From positions 1 to 25,899 of the forward strand of contig CAYUIK010000069.1 of assembly GCA_964444805.1 (NCBI GenBank): a DNA stretch of 25,899 nucleotides. The letters are read 5' to 3'. A program made the position numbers and the translations under genes. Positions 7,371 through 15,135 of this stretch are shown here, one piece after another. This stretch comes from RECG01 sp964444805. Lineage in GTDB: Bacteria > Bacillota_I > Bacilli_A > Acholeplasmatales > Acholeplasmataceae. The notes beneath the pieces were generated by a model, which saw only the letters and a program-made list of their open reading frames with translations, did not search any database and was not told the origin of the DNA. Within the stretch, counting starts at the first letter, position 1; each line of letters starts with the position of its first letter.

Positions 7371-7700
7371 TTAAGTTTTTCTTGCCTTGACGTGTTCGGG
7401 GTGATCGCACATACGAACATCCCGATCTCCCGAGATCGACAAGTGTTTGCCGTAAACGAGTGCTTCCGCAACTTTTCGTTTCGCTTCATAGTAGATGCGC
7501 TGTAGCGTCCCACGGGAGACATCTAGCGCGAGCGCGGCTTCCTTTTGGTCGTACCCAAGGAGATCGATTAAACGAATCGACTCGTAGGCATCGATCGATA
7601 GCCTGATGCTATCGTGTTCTTCTATCGTTCGATCGATCGGGCCAAAGAGCGTATGTTCGGGTAAAAAACAGATTCGACGAAGTCGCTTGCGTCTCGGCAT
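7371..7700 (-). CDS. DUF134 family helix-turn-helix protein
   Basis: 109 residues with the characteristic start MPRRKRLRRICFLPEHTLFGP, the central SIDAYESIRLIDLLGYDQKEAALALDVSRGTLQRIYYEAKRKVAEALVYGK (sigma-70 region 4-like helix-turn-helix, about 45-90), and a C-terminal tail with C-D-H-P-E-H that could bind metal. DUF134 proteins are predicted DNA-binding proteins often found near redox or iron-molybdenum cofactor-like proteins; their targets are largely unknown. A CCACCTTT-complement ribosome site (AAAGGTGG, 7715-7708) fixes the start. A perfect palindrome lies between its promoter and this site, which suggests autoregulation. The downstream neighbour is the disulfide oxidoreductase. Confidence 0.88.
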   Translation of the reverse strand: MPRRKRLRRICFLPEHTLFGPIDRTIEEHDSIRLSIDAYESIRLIDLLGYDQKEAALALDVSRGTLQRIYYEAKRKVAEALVYGKHLSISGDRDVRMCDHPEHVKARKT

Positions 7701-7718
7701 GTTCGTTCCACCTTTAAT

Positions 7719-7771
7719 CGTGCATATGCACGTTATACTTATATTATACGCCGAAATGAGCGATGATTCAA
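7719..7771 (-). promoter_or_regulatory. Promoter and palindromic operator of the DUF134 gene
   Basis: On the - strand: TTGAAT at 7771-7766, a 17-bp spacer, and TATAAT at 7748-7743. Immediately downstream, at about the transcription start, lies the perfect 14-bp palindrome CGTGCATATGCACG (7719-7732), directly ahead of the ribosome binding site. Confidence 0.75.
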
Positions 7772-7809
7772 GGTCGACCAGGACTTTTTTTGTCCGTTTT
7801 CGTAAACAA

Positions 7810-7838
7810 TTGTCATCCGTTCCTTAACCGGTTATAAT
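7810..7838 (+). promoter_or_regulatory. Promoter for the short-chain dehydrogenase gene
   Basis: TTGTCA at 7810-7815 and TATAAT at 7833-7838 are separated by 17 bp. The leader that follows contains GTGGCCAC and a GTCCtgaaaGGAC stem that overlaps the AAAGGA ribosome binding site at 7883-7888. Confidence 0.8.
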
Positions 7839-7899
7839 GGGTGTGGCCACCATGCCTTTTTAAAGGGATGGACTCGGTCCTGAAAGGACGTGATCTTTA

Positions 7900-8667
7900 A
7901 TGAATTTCCACAATAAGATCTGTGTCGTCACGGGAGCGTCGTCTGGAATCGGACGTTCAACGGCGAAACTGCTACTAAAAAAGGGTGCTTTCGTTTATGG
8001 GATCAGTCTTAATAAGACGGAGGATGAACCCATTGATCCGAATTATGATTCGACCTATGCCGATCTATCCGTACCGGGTGTCGCGAAAAAGACACTCGAA
8101 CAGGTGTTCAAGCGATTCGGTCGGGTTGACCTCTATGTCGCCAATGCCGGTAGCGCTACTTACGGGTATGCCTCCAACTTAAACGATTCGGAAGTCGAGC
8201 GACTCTTTTCGACGAACGTCTATGCCGCCATGGAGGCGCTCAAAACGCTGAAAGGCCAGCAAAAAGATCGCCCGTTCACCTTCGTCGCCGTTTCGAGCGT
8301 TATGGCCTTTTGGCCGTTGCCGGGCTATGCGACCTACTCGGCCACGAAGGCGGCGCTTGCTGCCTTCGTCCAAGGTTTTTCGCATGAATGCACGCGAGAC
8401 CAACGACTCAAGGTCGTCTATCCAGTAGCGACACGAACGCATTTCTTTAGGGTCGCCGGGCAAAAACACGCGTCATCCATGATTCAATCACCAGAGCACG
8501 TGGCGAAATCTGTCGTCCGAGGCATTGGGAAAAAAGGGATGAACATCTACCCCTCGCGCCTTTTTCGCATCATCTATCGGATCGCTCCGATCGTCCTATC
8601 GAGATATGTCAAGCGCGAAAAAAGGCTACTCGAGGCTACAAAGAACCAAGCGACGCAAATATCATGA
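7900..8667 (+). CDS. Short-chain dehydrogenase/reductase (SDR)
   Basis: 255 residues, a classical-SDR length. The nucleotide-binding TGASSGIG motif lies at about 12-19, NAG in VANAGSATYG at about 87, catalytic Ser in VSSVMAF and the YxxxK motif in YSATKAAL at about 150-154. The C-terminal segment (YPSRLFRIIYRIAPIVLSRYVKREKR) is amphipathic to hydrophobic and basic, as in SDRs that associate with membranes and act on lipid substrates such as 3-ketosphinganine or ketoacyl compounds. The substrate cannot be deduced. It is a single gene between its own promoter and terminator. Confidence 0.92.
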   Translation: MNFHNKICVVTGASSGIGRSTAKLLLKKGAFVYGISLNKTEDEPIDPNYDSTYADLSVPGVAKKTLEQVFKRFGRVDLYVANAGSATYGYASNLNDSEVERLFSTNVYAAMEALKTLKGQQKDRPFTFVAVSSVMAFWPLPGYATYSATKAALAAFVQGFSHECTRDQRLKVVYPVATRTHFFRVAGQKHASSMIQSPEHVAKSVVRGIGKKGMNIYPSRLFRIIYRIAPIVLSRYVKREKRLLEATKNQATQIS

Positions 8668-8668
8668 A

Positions 8669-8702
8669 AAAGGGTGTTCCCGGAAAACCGGGAGCACCCT
8701 TT
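8669..8702 (+). terminator. Terminator after the SDR gene
   Basis: A 15-bp stem (AAAGGGTGTTCCCGG at 8669-8683 with 8688-8702, one U-G wobble) around an AAAA loop begins just after the stop codon. The following TTT/TTCTTTT stretch is only loosely T-rich. Beyond it, at 8703-8776, I see no feature apart from TTAATTAA at the edge of the AT-rich island. Confidence 0.8.
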
Positions 8703-8776
8703 CATGATTTCTTTTCGAGGGTCCTCTTGACTTTTGCCGATCGATCATCAAAAAACGAGACAGAGACCTTAATTAA

Positions 8777-9676
8777 TCAAAGTGGGAAAAACAACTGAAT
8801 CATTCCATAGGTCACAACAGTAAAGGTTATACTAAGCAAAGTACCTAACAGGTAATACTCTGAAAAAGATCGTTTATTAAACTCGATGTGTCTAACCCAG
8901 GTTTTTATACCAATAATTCCTATGATAAGAGTAATGCTGTTCATTAATAATCCAATGGTTATAAGAAGTCTTTCAATCATACCTATTGGTTTTCCAACAC
9001 GAATATGCATATATAGATATCTGTATTTATCAACGTCAATTTTGTCGTTATCGTTTTTGATTTCTAGATCATGAATGTCGTGCTCAATCGAAAGTTCTGA
9101 AATTTTAAATCCTATATTATTCTTGTTGTCATCCTCATCTGGAAATTTTATAAGGAAATTGTCATAGACGAGGTCTAGTGTTAGCGGAACAAAGAATGCA
9201 CCACCAAACACGGAATATATAATCATAAAAAGAAACATGAGAACGTTTGAATATGAAGTAGACTCGATTTCAGTTATATGAAATAAGTATCCAAAGTTAA
9301 AATCAACAATATGAGTTCTTGCTAAGATACTAATGAAAAAGATTGCTAAAATGTGAAAGGACTGATCCAAGATAAAGAAGACAAGATTGTTTTTTCTACT
9401 ATGGAATCTATAGGATAAGAAACCTTTTCCCACATCGATTACTAAGTGTATCAATAGATAGGCTAGTAGTATCCAAAGTATAATTGATGAATACGACGAG
9501 TTAAAAATGAACAAAAATGAAATGATCGTAATGAAGTGTATAAATACATGAGTCACATGCGCAAAGATAAATTTCTTTTTAGTTTTTGGCTGATATACTT
9601 TATTCTTTGCTAAAGATTTCCATTGAAAAATAAAATCTCCCAAGGCATGGCTTAATAATAGTATATATGCAATCAT
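8777..9676 (-). CDS. DUF3307 family integral membrane protein
   Basis: 299 residues. Four or five hydrophobic segments cover about 1-17, 36-58, 62-84, 97-118 and 143-168. A charged cytoplasmic-type loop (about 180-220) and two more segments (about 235-255 and 273-297) follow. The N-terminal half carries DUF3307 features: SHALGDFIFQ, HVTHVFIHF and LLIHLVIDVGK. Polar residues lie inside membrane segments (His10, Asp14, His40, His43, His47, Asp81, Asp104, His108), a pattern reminiscent of membrane metal-dependent hydrolases such as DUF457. That comparison is inference. The start overlaps the stop of the SatD-like gene by ATGA, so the two are translationally coupled. Base use is far more AT-rich than in neighbouring genes, suggesting horizontal acquisition. 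Confidence 0.85.
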   Translation of the reverse strand: MIAYILLLSHALGDFIFQWKSLAKNKVYQPKTKKKFIFAHVTHVFIHFITIISFLFIFNSSYSSIILWILLAYLLIHLVIDVGKGFLSYRFHSRKNNLVFFILDQSFHILAIFFISILARTHIVDFNFGYLFHITEIESTSYSNVLMFLFMIIYSVFGGAFFVPLTLDLVYDNFLIKFPDEDDNKNNIGFKISELSIEHDIHDLEIKNDNDKIDVDKYRYLYMHIRVGKPIGMIERLLITIGLLMNSITLIIGIIGIKTWVRHIEFNKRSFSEYYLLGTLLSITFTVVTYGMIQLFFPL

Positions 9677-10566
9677 TTTTCGCCCCTTAACATTTTAGTT
9701 AGTTCATCCAAAGAATCTTCTACTAGATCAAAGTTTGCCGACTGCAATCGATCACTTACAGCTTGGGTTGAGATAGCAATTTCAACTGCCATTTCCTTCA
9801 ATGTTAAATGAAATAAACGATATCGAACAACTTCCCATTGCTTTTCAGTCCATCGATCAATCGTAAGTAATAATAGGTTGAGTAGAAAAGACTCAGTACT
9901 CTTTTGTGAGTCCCATATAAGACCAGTGTATGACTCCACTTCCTTTTTGTCTTCTACTTTTTTGGTGAAATAATCTCTTGCATTCCAAATGAGTTCATTA
10001 TTTAAATCATCAAACGACTTTGCTTCCTGTATCTGAACGAATCCGGTGTCCATGATAAATCTTATTTTTGCTGGCTGTATATGATAAAATATGAGCAGCA
10101 TTTTCTTGAAAAAGAGACTGTCTAGTTGCGCATGGAAATTTATTTCATCACCTTTAGTGATCCTAAAATAATCCTCATGAATTTGGTTGTAATTAAGGGT
10201 TTTATCCTTGTAATAGCAGTTTTTTAAGGTTAAAAAATCATTTTTTATCCTTTGAGTAATTTTTTTATCGAAATTCGGATTTGTAGAGTAGATGGACCTA
10301 GATTTTTTTATGTCACCTATTATTACTGCAAAAAAATCGTCCTTTTTTGAATGATTGTTTATTTTGTAAAAACCCCTGGACACCCTGTTAATAATGTTTC
10401 TATTGTTGTAATCACTTATAACCCAGTATAGTGATCGTTTTTTATAGTCGGGGTAAATTTTTTTTAAATACCTGATCAGGTCCTTTGTTTCGATGAGTTC
10501 TTTATGCTTGAATTCTTGGTTCAAACCGTTCGTTATTATGTGATCTTCATTTGTTTTTATTGACAT
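9673..10566 (-). CDS. SatD-like protein with N-terminal winged helix and C-terminal HTH
   Basis: 297 residues from ATG 10566, which has AAGGAGG (10580-10574) 7 nt ahead. An in-frame ATG 18 nt upstream precedes the predicted transcription start. Domains: residues about 22-70 form a winged helix ending IINRVSRGFYKIN, like AbiEi-type N-terminal domains. Residues about 77-205 are SatD-like, with AVIIGDIKKSR (80-90), FRITKGDEINFHA (134-146) and KIRFIMDTGFVQI (167-179). Residues about 238-285 are an HTH (LTLKEMAVEIAISTQAVSDRL). The GDI strand, helix, GDE hairpin, helix, strand order matches the palm of GGDEF/nucleotide cyclases, with Asp85 and Asp140/Glu141 as possible metal ligands. Function of SatD proteins is not established. 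AT-rich, and coupled to DUF3307 by ATGA. Confidence 0.82.
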   Translation of the reverse strand: MSIKTNEDHIITNGLNQEFKHKELIETKDLIRYLKKIYPDYKKRSLYWVISDYNNRNIINRVSRGFYKINNHSKKDDFFAVIIGDIKKSRSIYSTNPNFDKKITQRIKNDFLTLKNCYYKDKTLNYNQIHEDYFRITKGDEINFHAQLDSLFFKKMLLIFYHIQPAKIRFIMDTGFVQIQEAKSFDDLNNELIWNARDYFTKKVEDKKEVESYTGLIWDSQKSTESFLLNLLLLTIDRWTEKQWEVVRYRLFHLTLKEMAVEIAISTQAVSDRLQSANFDLVEDSLDELTKMLRGEK

Positions 10567-10586
10567 TGGAATGCCTCCTTGCATAA

Positions 10587-10678
10587 ATTATAGCATATAT
10601 TTAAAGCAATATCAAGTTTCTAGTGCTTTAAATGGCATAATCAAGGTTTAAAAGCATTTAATGGTAAAATCAAGGTTT
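10587..10678 (-). promoter_or_regulatory. Promoter with 29-bp-spaced direct repeats ahead of the SatD-like gene
   Basis: On the - strand: TTGATA at 10615-10610, 17 bp, TATAAT at 10592-10587. The -35 lies inside the first of three direct repeats (core ATCAAGnTTT on the + strand at 10611-10619, 10640-10649 and 10669-10678), each followed at the same distance upstream. Spacing is 29 bp and 29 bp. On the - strand the consensus is AAACCTTGATnnTGCCATTTAAA. This is a likely multi-site binding region for a dedicated regulator, possibly the winged-helix protein itself. Confidence 0.72.
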
Positions 10679-10775
10679 CCAATGGCATGGGGAACTTTAT
10701 ACGTTTTCGGAATAGATATGGGCATTAAACAAGAATTTTTTCATCAAGCAATGTCTTATTCGAATATGTTGGTCG

Positions 10776-10816
10776 CTAAAAAAGAGCTTCGGATACGTTG
10801 TCGTTCCAAAACTCTT
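10776..10816 (-). terminator. Terminator of the glycerate/ABC operon (after cdaR-like gene)
   Basis: On the - strand AAGAGTTTTGGA (10816-10805) pairs over 12 positions with TCCGAAGCTCTT (10793-10782), with two wobbles and an 11-nt loop, followed by six T ending at 10778. It lies about 20 bp after the regulator gene. Confidence 0.8.
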
Positions 10817-10834
10817 TCGTTTCCACACGTCTAT

Positions 10835-11965
10835 TTAAAGAGCCTTTCTTTCGAGATTCTTCTTTCGTTCGAGTTCGAGGGCGATATAGAGACTCACCAG
10901 ATCCTTGATATGTCTGGGATTATATCCCGTTATACTAGCGATCCGGTTTAGACGATATTGAACCGTATTCTTGTGAATATAGAGCGCTTTGCTTACGGCG
11001 TTGATCGATCCGTTGTGGGCGATATAGTTCAAAATGAGATCGCGGACTTCCGAGATTTCTTCATGTGACAAGTTTTTCAGTACGCGCTTGGGAAAATCCA
11101 TGTTCGCGCTTGTCGCGAGGCTCTGAAAAAGGAAATCGAGACTCGATCCGTCGAACTGCGAGATTGACCCGCTATCCCGGTTCATTTCGAACTCGACCAC
11201 CATGTTCGCCTGCTTGTAGGACTGATAAAAGTGAGCGATGTCTTTGATGCGCTCCGATATGCCGACGGTGATGCGAACACGGTATTTGTTTTCAACATAG
11301 GCTTTAATCGAAGAAAAGGAATCGATGAGTTCATCGTAGCACTTGACTTGCGACAACAACATGAACTTTGAGCCCGTGCGGGCGAGAATGTCTTCGATGC
11401 TGATGCGTTTTTCGATCGAGTTGTAGATCATGTTGCTGAGCTCGATGTTCTGCATGTCGAAATTGCTCAGTTCCGCGATCATGAAATAGTGATATTTGTT
11501 AGGGTCGTAGCTGAGTTCGTCCATTTTAAGCTTGAGTATTTCGGGGTTGAACTTGTCCTTCGTGATGAGTTCCATGATGACGCGATTGTTTTCCCGTTTG
11601 AATTGCTTCTGGGCGTTTAAGAAGTTTTCTTTGATTAGGATTTCGCTCATCTTGACGATGATATTGGAGAAAGCGATGATGTCCTTGGCTTCACCGGTAA
11701 TGCCGACGATCGCGATCAGGTTCTGCTCGTAGAAAATCGGCAAATTGATGCCCTTGCGAGCACCGACGTAGTCCGAGTCGCTCTTGATGATCAGAGATTT
11801 TTTCGTTTCGGCGACTTTGACGGCGCCCTCGTGAAAACTTCCGATCCGAGTTTCATCGGAACTCGCGATGATGGTACCGTCGGGCGCGATGAAGTTGATA
11901 TCTTCATTTATGACGCTCTTAAGATTTCGAACGATCTCTTTCGCTTGTCTCGTGCTGATTTCCAA
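10835..11965 (-). CDS. CdaR/PucR-type sugar diacid regulator
   Basis: 376 residues. The N-terminal putative sugar diacid recognition domain (about 3-130, TRQAKEIVRNL..FIAPDGTIIASSDETRIGSFHEGA) is followed by a central GGDEF-like region (about 150-270) and a C-terminal PucR-type HTH (about 319-370, NAVSKALYIHKNTVQYRLNRI). Escherichia coli CdaR activates galactarate, glucarate and D-glycerate genes. Placement at the end of an operon with glycerate kinase fits glycerate sensing. The start is TTG at 11965, with AGAGGTG 7 nt ahead; no ATG is suitably placed. It lies 32 bp after the ABC ATPase gene and is therefore co-transcribed. Which compound it binds is inferred. Confidence 0.9.
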   Translation of the reverse strand: MEISTRQAKEIVRNLKSVINEDINFIAPDGTIIASSDETRIGSFHEGAVKVAETKKSLIIKSDSDYVGARKGINLPIFYEQNLIAIVGITGEAKDIIAFSNIIVKMSEILIKENFLNAQKQFKRENNRVIMELITKDKFNPEILKLKMDELSYDPNKYHYFMIAELSNFDMQNIELSNMIYNSIEKRISIEDILARTGSKFMLLSQVKCYDELIDSFSSIKAYVENKYRVRITVGISERIKDIAHFYQSYKQANMVVEFEMNRDSGSISQFDGSSLDFLFQSLATSANMDFPKRVLKNLSHEEISEVRDLILNYIAHNGSINAVSKALYIHKNTVQYRLNRIASITGYNPRHIKDLVSLYIALELERKKNLERKAL

Positions 11966-11997
11966 AGACGATCACCTCTTGATCTATTCTACCACGA

Positions 11998-13080
11998 CTA
12001 GACGATCTTTCGTTCCGTTTTCAAATCGAAGAGCTGATAGGTGTCGGAGAACCCGATGGATATCTCTTCGCCGACTTTGATGTCGAGGACGTCGGACTGG
12101 ATCTTGACGTCCTCGCCGCCGATCATCGTATTGACGATGATGTGCGAGCCTTGCGGTTCGATGATGGTTGCGGTTGAACGAAGGAGGGCGTCTTTTTGGT
12201 TGATCGTGATCTTTTCCGGGCGGACGCTTAAAACGATTTCCTGGTCGATATGGTTTTCCCTGAGCACTTTTTGTTCATTTTCCTTGAGTTCGAACGTGAA
12301 GGAAGGGTGAACGAGTATGATCTTTTTGTCTTTTTCTTTGACCTGGACACGGAAGAAATTAGCCGGAGGCGAACCAATGAACTTCGCGATGAACATCGTT
12401 TCACTCTGATGGTAGATCTCGTTCGGCGTGCCGATCTGTTCGATGACGCCGTCATTCATGACGACGATGCGATCAGCCAGGCTAAGCGCCTCGGACTGGT
12501 CATGCGTGACAAAAATCGACGTGGATTTGAGTTCCTGATGGATGCGTTTCAAGTCCGTGCGCATCGCGACCCTGAGCTTGGCATCGAGGTTCGACAGCGG
12601 TTCGTCCATGAGGAAGAGCTTGGGTTTAACGGCGATTGCTCGGGCGACGGCGACCCGTTGTCGCTGTCCGCCCGAGAGTTGGGCCGGATACCGATCCAAG
12701 TATTCGGTAATATCGGCGATTCGGGCGACTTCCCGAACTGTTTCATCGATTTCCGCTTTCGACTTCTTCATGAGTTTGAGCGCATAAGCGACATTTCCAT
12801 AGACGCTCATGTGGGGCCAAACCGCGTAGCTCTGGAAGATCATGGAGATGTGGCGGTCCTTGGGTTCAAGGTGGATGATCGACTTGCCGTCAAGGACGAT
12901 GTCGCCTTTGGTGACTTTTTCGAGACCGGCGATCATGCGTAGCGTCGTCGTCTTCCCACAACCCGAAGGACCGAGAAAGGCGACGAATTCGCCCTTGTCG
13001 ATGTCCAAGGTAAAGTCCTTGACCGCCTCAACTTTGTTGTTATATATTTTTTTGACGTGATCGAATTTCAGATATGACAT
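11998..13080 (-). CDS. Carbohydrate ABC transporter ATPase (UgpC/MsmK/MalK type)
   Basis: 360 residues, normal length for the family. Walker A GPSGCGKTT is at 37-45, the Q-loop in IFQSYAVWPH at 81-90, signature LSGGQRQRV at 135-143, Walker B LFLMDEP at 155-161 and the switch His in THDQSEA at 192-198. The last about 120 residues are the TOBE/OB-fold regulatory domain (SVRPEKITI and GSHIIV). The protein would energise the two permeases encoded directly upstream (13-bp gap). ATPases of this type often serve several sugar systems, but its place in this operon makes this one probably dedicated. Confidence 0.95.
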   Translation of the reverse strand: MSYLKFDHVKKIYNNKVEAVKDFTLDIDKGEFVAFLGPSGCGKTTTLRMIAGLEKVTKGDIVLDGKSIIHLEPKDRHISMIFQSYAVWPHMSVYGNVAYALKLMKKSKAEIDETVREVARIADITEYLDRYPAQLSGGQRQRVAVARAIAVKPKLFLMDEPLSNLDAKLRVAMRTDLKRIHQELKSTSIFVTHDQSEALSLADRIVVMNDGVIEQIGTPNEIYHQSETMFIAKFIGSPPANFFRVQVKEKDKKIILVHPSFTFELKENEQKVLRENHIDQEIVLSVRPEKITINQKDALLRSTATIIEPQGSHIIVNTMIGGEDVKIQSDVLDIKVGEEISIGFSDTYQLFDLKTERKIV

Positions 13081-13093
13081 GATTTCACCCTTT

Positions 13094-14125
13094 CTAGCCC
13101 CATATCTTGTTGATATAGTTTTTAAGCAGGAACGTGAATGCGAGTGCCGGAAGAATCAGGATGACCGCTCCGCTCGCCGCGTAGTGCATCGAAGACGATC
13201 CGCCGATCGACTTGTAGATCAGGAGTGCTAACGTCTCGTTCTCGTTGGTTAAAAGCAGAGACACGGCGGTATCGTTCCAAGCGGTAATGAAGGCGTACAT
13301 GCTCGAAGCCGCGAAGGCAGGGAGAACGAGCGGGAAAGTAATCTTTCTAAAGGTCTGTGCCTTGGTTGCGCCAAAGACGAGACTCGCCTCTTCGAATTCC
13401 CGGTTGACTCCAAGGAAGATCGAACGCGTGATCCAAGCCGTCAAGCCGATATTCGGTATCGCATAGACGATCGCCAGCCCGATCATCGTGTCGAACATAC
13501 CGTAGCGGATGAGGAGAACCGCCATCGGAACGCTGACCGAGACGACCGGAAACATCCGAACGATGAGAGACCCGAGTGAGATCGCTTCTTTTCCTTTGAT
13601 CGGCGTGCGCGCCAGCGCATAGCCGATCATTCCCCCGAACGACAGTGAAATCAGAATCGTGTAAAGAGCCGCCTTGATGCTGTTATAGAGCGCGGAGTCC
13701 GCTCCCGGAAAGACACTGAAAAATTTTTCATAGTTGTTGAACACGTGTTTCGGATACCGGACTTCGAGGATATTCCCCGAATCTCTTGCTGATACGAAAT
13801 CCTCTTCGATCGTCTCCGGTTCGACCCGGACGTTCAGGTAATCCCGAAAATAGTTGCTGATGCGTCTGAGGTCGCTCGAATAGTAAAGGTCGACGATCGT
13901 ACCACTCGTATTCTCGCGACTTATCATGTAATATTGCTCTTCCTCGTCCCATTCGACGATAAACTCTTCGGTGAAGGAAGGCAGGACGTGTTTGGGGAAA
14001 TCGGAGAGTTCGATCAGGTTACTAAAGGAAATCGTGACGAGATAACTCAAGGGAACGAGAACCGAAAGCATCAGACCGACGATAACGACGTAGAAGAACG
14101 TCTTTTTGACGAGATTGCCGGTCAT
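13094..14125 (-). CDS. Carbohydrate ABC transporter permease (MalG type) with an unusual external insertion
   Basis: 343 residues from ATG 14125, which overlaps the previous stop as ATGA and has GGAGGGG 7 nt ahead. A TTG 15 nt upstream overlaps this site and is less likely. First TM at about 11-33; the core permease TMs lie after about 148. The EAA loop reads EEASLVFGATKAQTFRKITFPLVLP. MalG-type permeases are usually about 270-290 residues. The excess lies between TM1 and TM2: about 70 acidic, polar residues (about 52-123) bracketed by FPKHVLPS (43-50) and YPKHVFNN (124-131), which would be extracellular. Partner of the permease encoded upstream. Confidence 0.92.
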   Translation of the reverse strand: MTGNLVKKTFFYVVIVGLMLSVLVPLSYLVTISFSNLIELSDFPKHVLPSFTEEFIVEWDEEEQYYMISRENTSGTIVDLYYSSDLRRISNYFRDYLNVRVEPETIEEDFVSARDSGNILEVRYPKHVFNNYEKFFSVFPGADSALYNSIKAALYTILISLSFGGMIGYALARTPIKGKEAISLGSLIVRMFPVVSVSVPMAVLLIRYGMFDTMIGLAIVYAIPNIGLTAWITRSIFLGVNREFEEASLVFGATKAQTFRKITFPLVLPAFAASSMYAFITAWNDTAVSLLLTNENETLALLIYKSIGGSSSMHYAASGAVILILPALAFTFLLKNYINKIWG

Positions 14126-15042
14126 GACTGTCCCCTCCAATCCTTACCTTTGGTGATCCTTACGAATCCGAAGGCGAGTAAAAAGACGATCGCAAGTGTA
14201 AAGACGCTGTAGGAAACGGCGATCTGATAGCTGAACTCGCCGGTTCTAACTCGATCGGAATAGTAGACGATCCGTTCGAGGAGAAAAGGAACGCGTTCGA
14301 ACCCGAAGATCATGACGCTAATAAGCCAGACCTGGACCCCGGCGATCAGACGCAAGAGAAGCGCGGTGATGATACTCGGTTTGATGATCGGAATGACGAT
14401 GTCCTTGAGTGCCTGGAAACGCGTCGCACCAAAGACTTGTGCGGCTTCCTTGTATTCCTTGTTGAAGTTCTGCAATCCCGCCAAAATGATGATCATGACC
14501 GAAGGCATGACCGTCCACGTATCGATCAAGATGATCAGGAAGACGGCTTCCATCCCGCTGACGCCCTTCCAGATGAAGCGACCATCGAGGATGCCCAAGC
14601 CCTCCAAACCGGCCTGCAGGCCGGTCGACTGCAAGAGCGAATTGATCCATCCGGTTTGGATCAGTCCCGTATTCCAAAGGATGCCGACCGCGGACTGCGG
14701 GAGGGCCATCGGAATGAGCATGATGAACAGAAACAGTTTCGATCCCTTGAAGTTCCTATTGACGAGCAGGGCAATCGTAAGCGCGATCACGAACTGCAAC
14801 GTCAAGGACACGAGCGCGAATACGAGCGTGTTCACGAGGGCGCGGTTGAAGAGCGGATCCGCGAACATCATCCGGTAGTTTTCGAGCGAAAAACCCCCTG
14901 CTTTGGCGGTGAAACTTTGGATAAACGAGAGCATGACGGGAAAGAACCAGAACATCATGTAAAACAACAGCGCTGGGATCAACAGCAGATAGGGTGAAGA
15001 AAGATAGCTTTGTCTTGTTTTGAATGCTCGTTGTTCTACCAT
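14122..15042 (-). CDS. Carbohydrate ABC transporter permease (MalF/UgpA type)
   Basis: 306 residues. Six hydrophobic segments start with LLLIPALLFYMMFWFFPVMLSF after a short cytoplasmic N-terminus. The cytoplasmic EAA loop reads KEAAQVFGATRFQALKDIVIPIIKP, the contact for the ATPase. It forms a heterodimer with the next gene's product. AAGAGG precedes the ATG at 15042. A hairpin separates it from the binding-protein gene and probably lowers permease expression relative to the binding protein. Confidence 0.94.
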   Translation of the reverse strand: MVEQRAFKTRQSYLSSPYLLLIPALLFYMMFWFFPVMLSFIQSFTAKAGGFSLENYRMMFADPLFNRALVNTLVFALVSLTLQFVIALTIALLVNRNFKGSKLFLFIMLIPMALPQSAVGILWNTGLIQTGWINSLLQSTGLQAGLEGLGILDGRFIWKGVSGMEAVFLIILIDTWTVMPSVMIIILAGLQNFNKEYKEAAQVFGATRFQALKDIVIPIIKPSIITALLLRLIAGVQVWLISVMIFGFERVPFLLERIVYYSDRVRTGEFSYQIAVSYSVFTLAIVFLLAFGFVRITKGKDWRGQS

Positions 15043-15081
15043 GATATGACCTCTTTTTCTTTCATATTACATCATTTATAG

Positions 15082-15113
15082 AAAAATGCAAGAAGGAGCA
15101 CTTCTTGCATTTT
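15082..15113 (-). terminator. Intra-operon attenuating hairpin after the binding-protein gene
   Basis: On the - strand AAAATGCAAGAAG (15113-15101) pairs perfectly with CTTCTTGCATTTT (15095-15083) around a 5-nt loop, ending in a T-rich stretch. This placement is usual in ABC sugar operons: partial termination or 3'-end protection gives more binding protein than permease. Confidence 0.8.
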
Positions 15114-15135
15114 CCGTTTCGAGAAAGCCGTGATC

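Noticed and set aside
10661..10951. 96-codon + strand frame between the SatD promoter and the cdaR-like gene
   Set aside because: Its start lies in the 29-bp repeats, it runs through the cdaR operon terminator and then antisense into the cdaR-like gene, and it has no ribosome binding site.
12250..12942. Long + strand frame antisense to the ABC ATPase gene
   Set aside because: It is fully inside a clear UgpC-type ATPase gene on the other strand and encodes a charged sequence without domain features; long antisense frames are common with this codon use.
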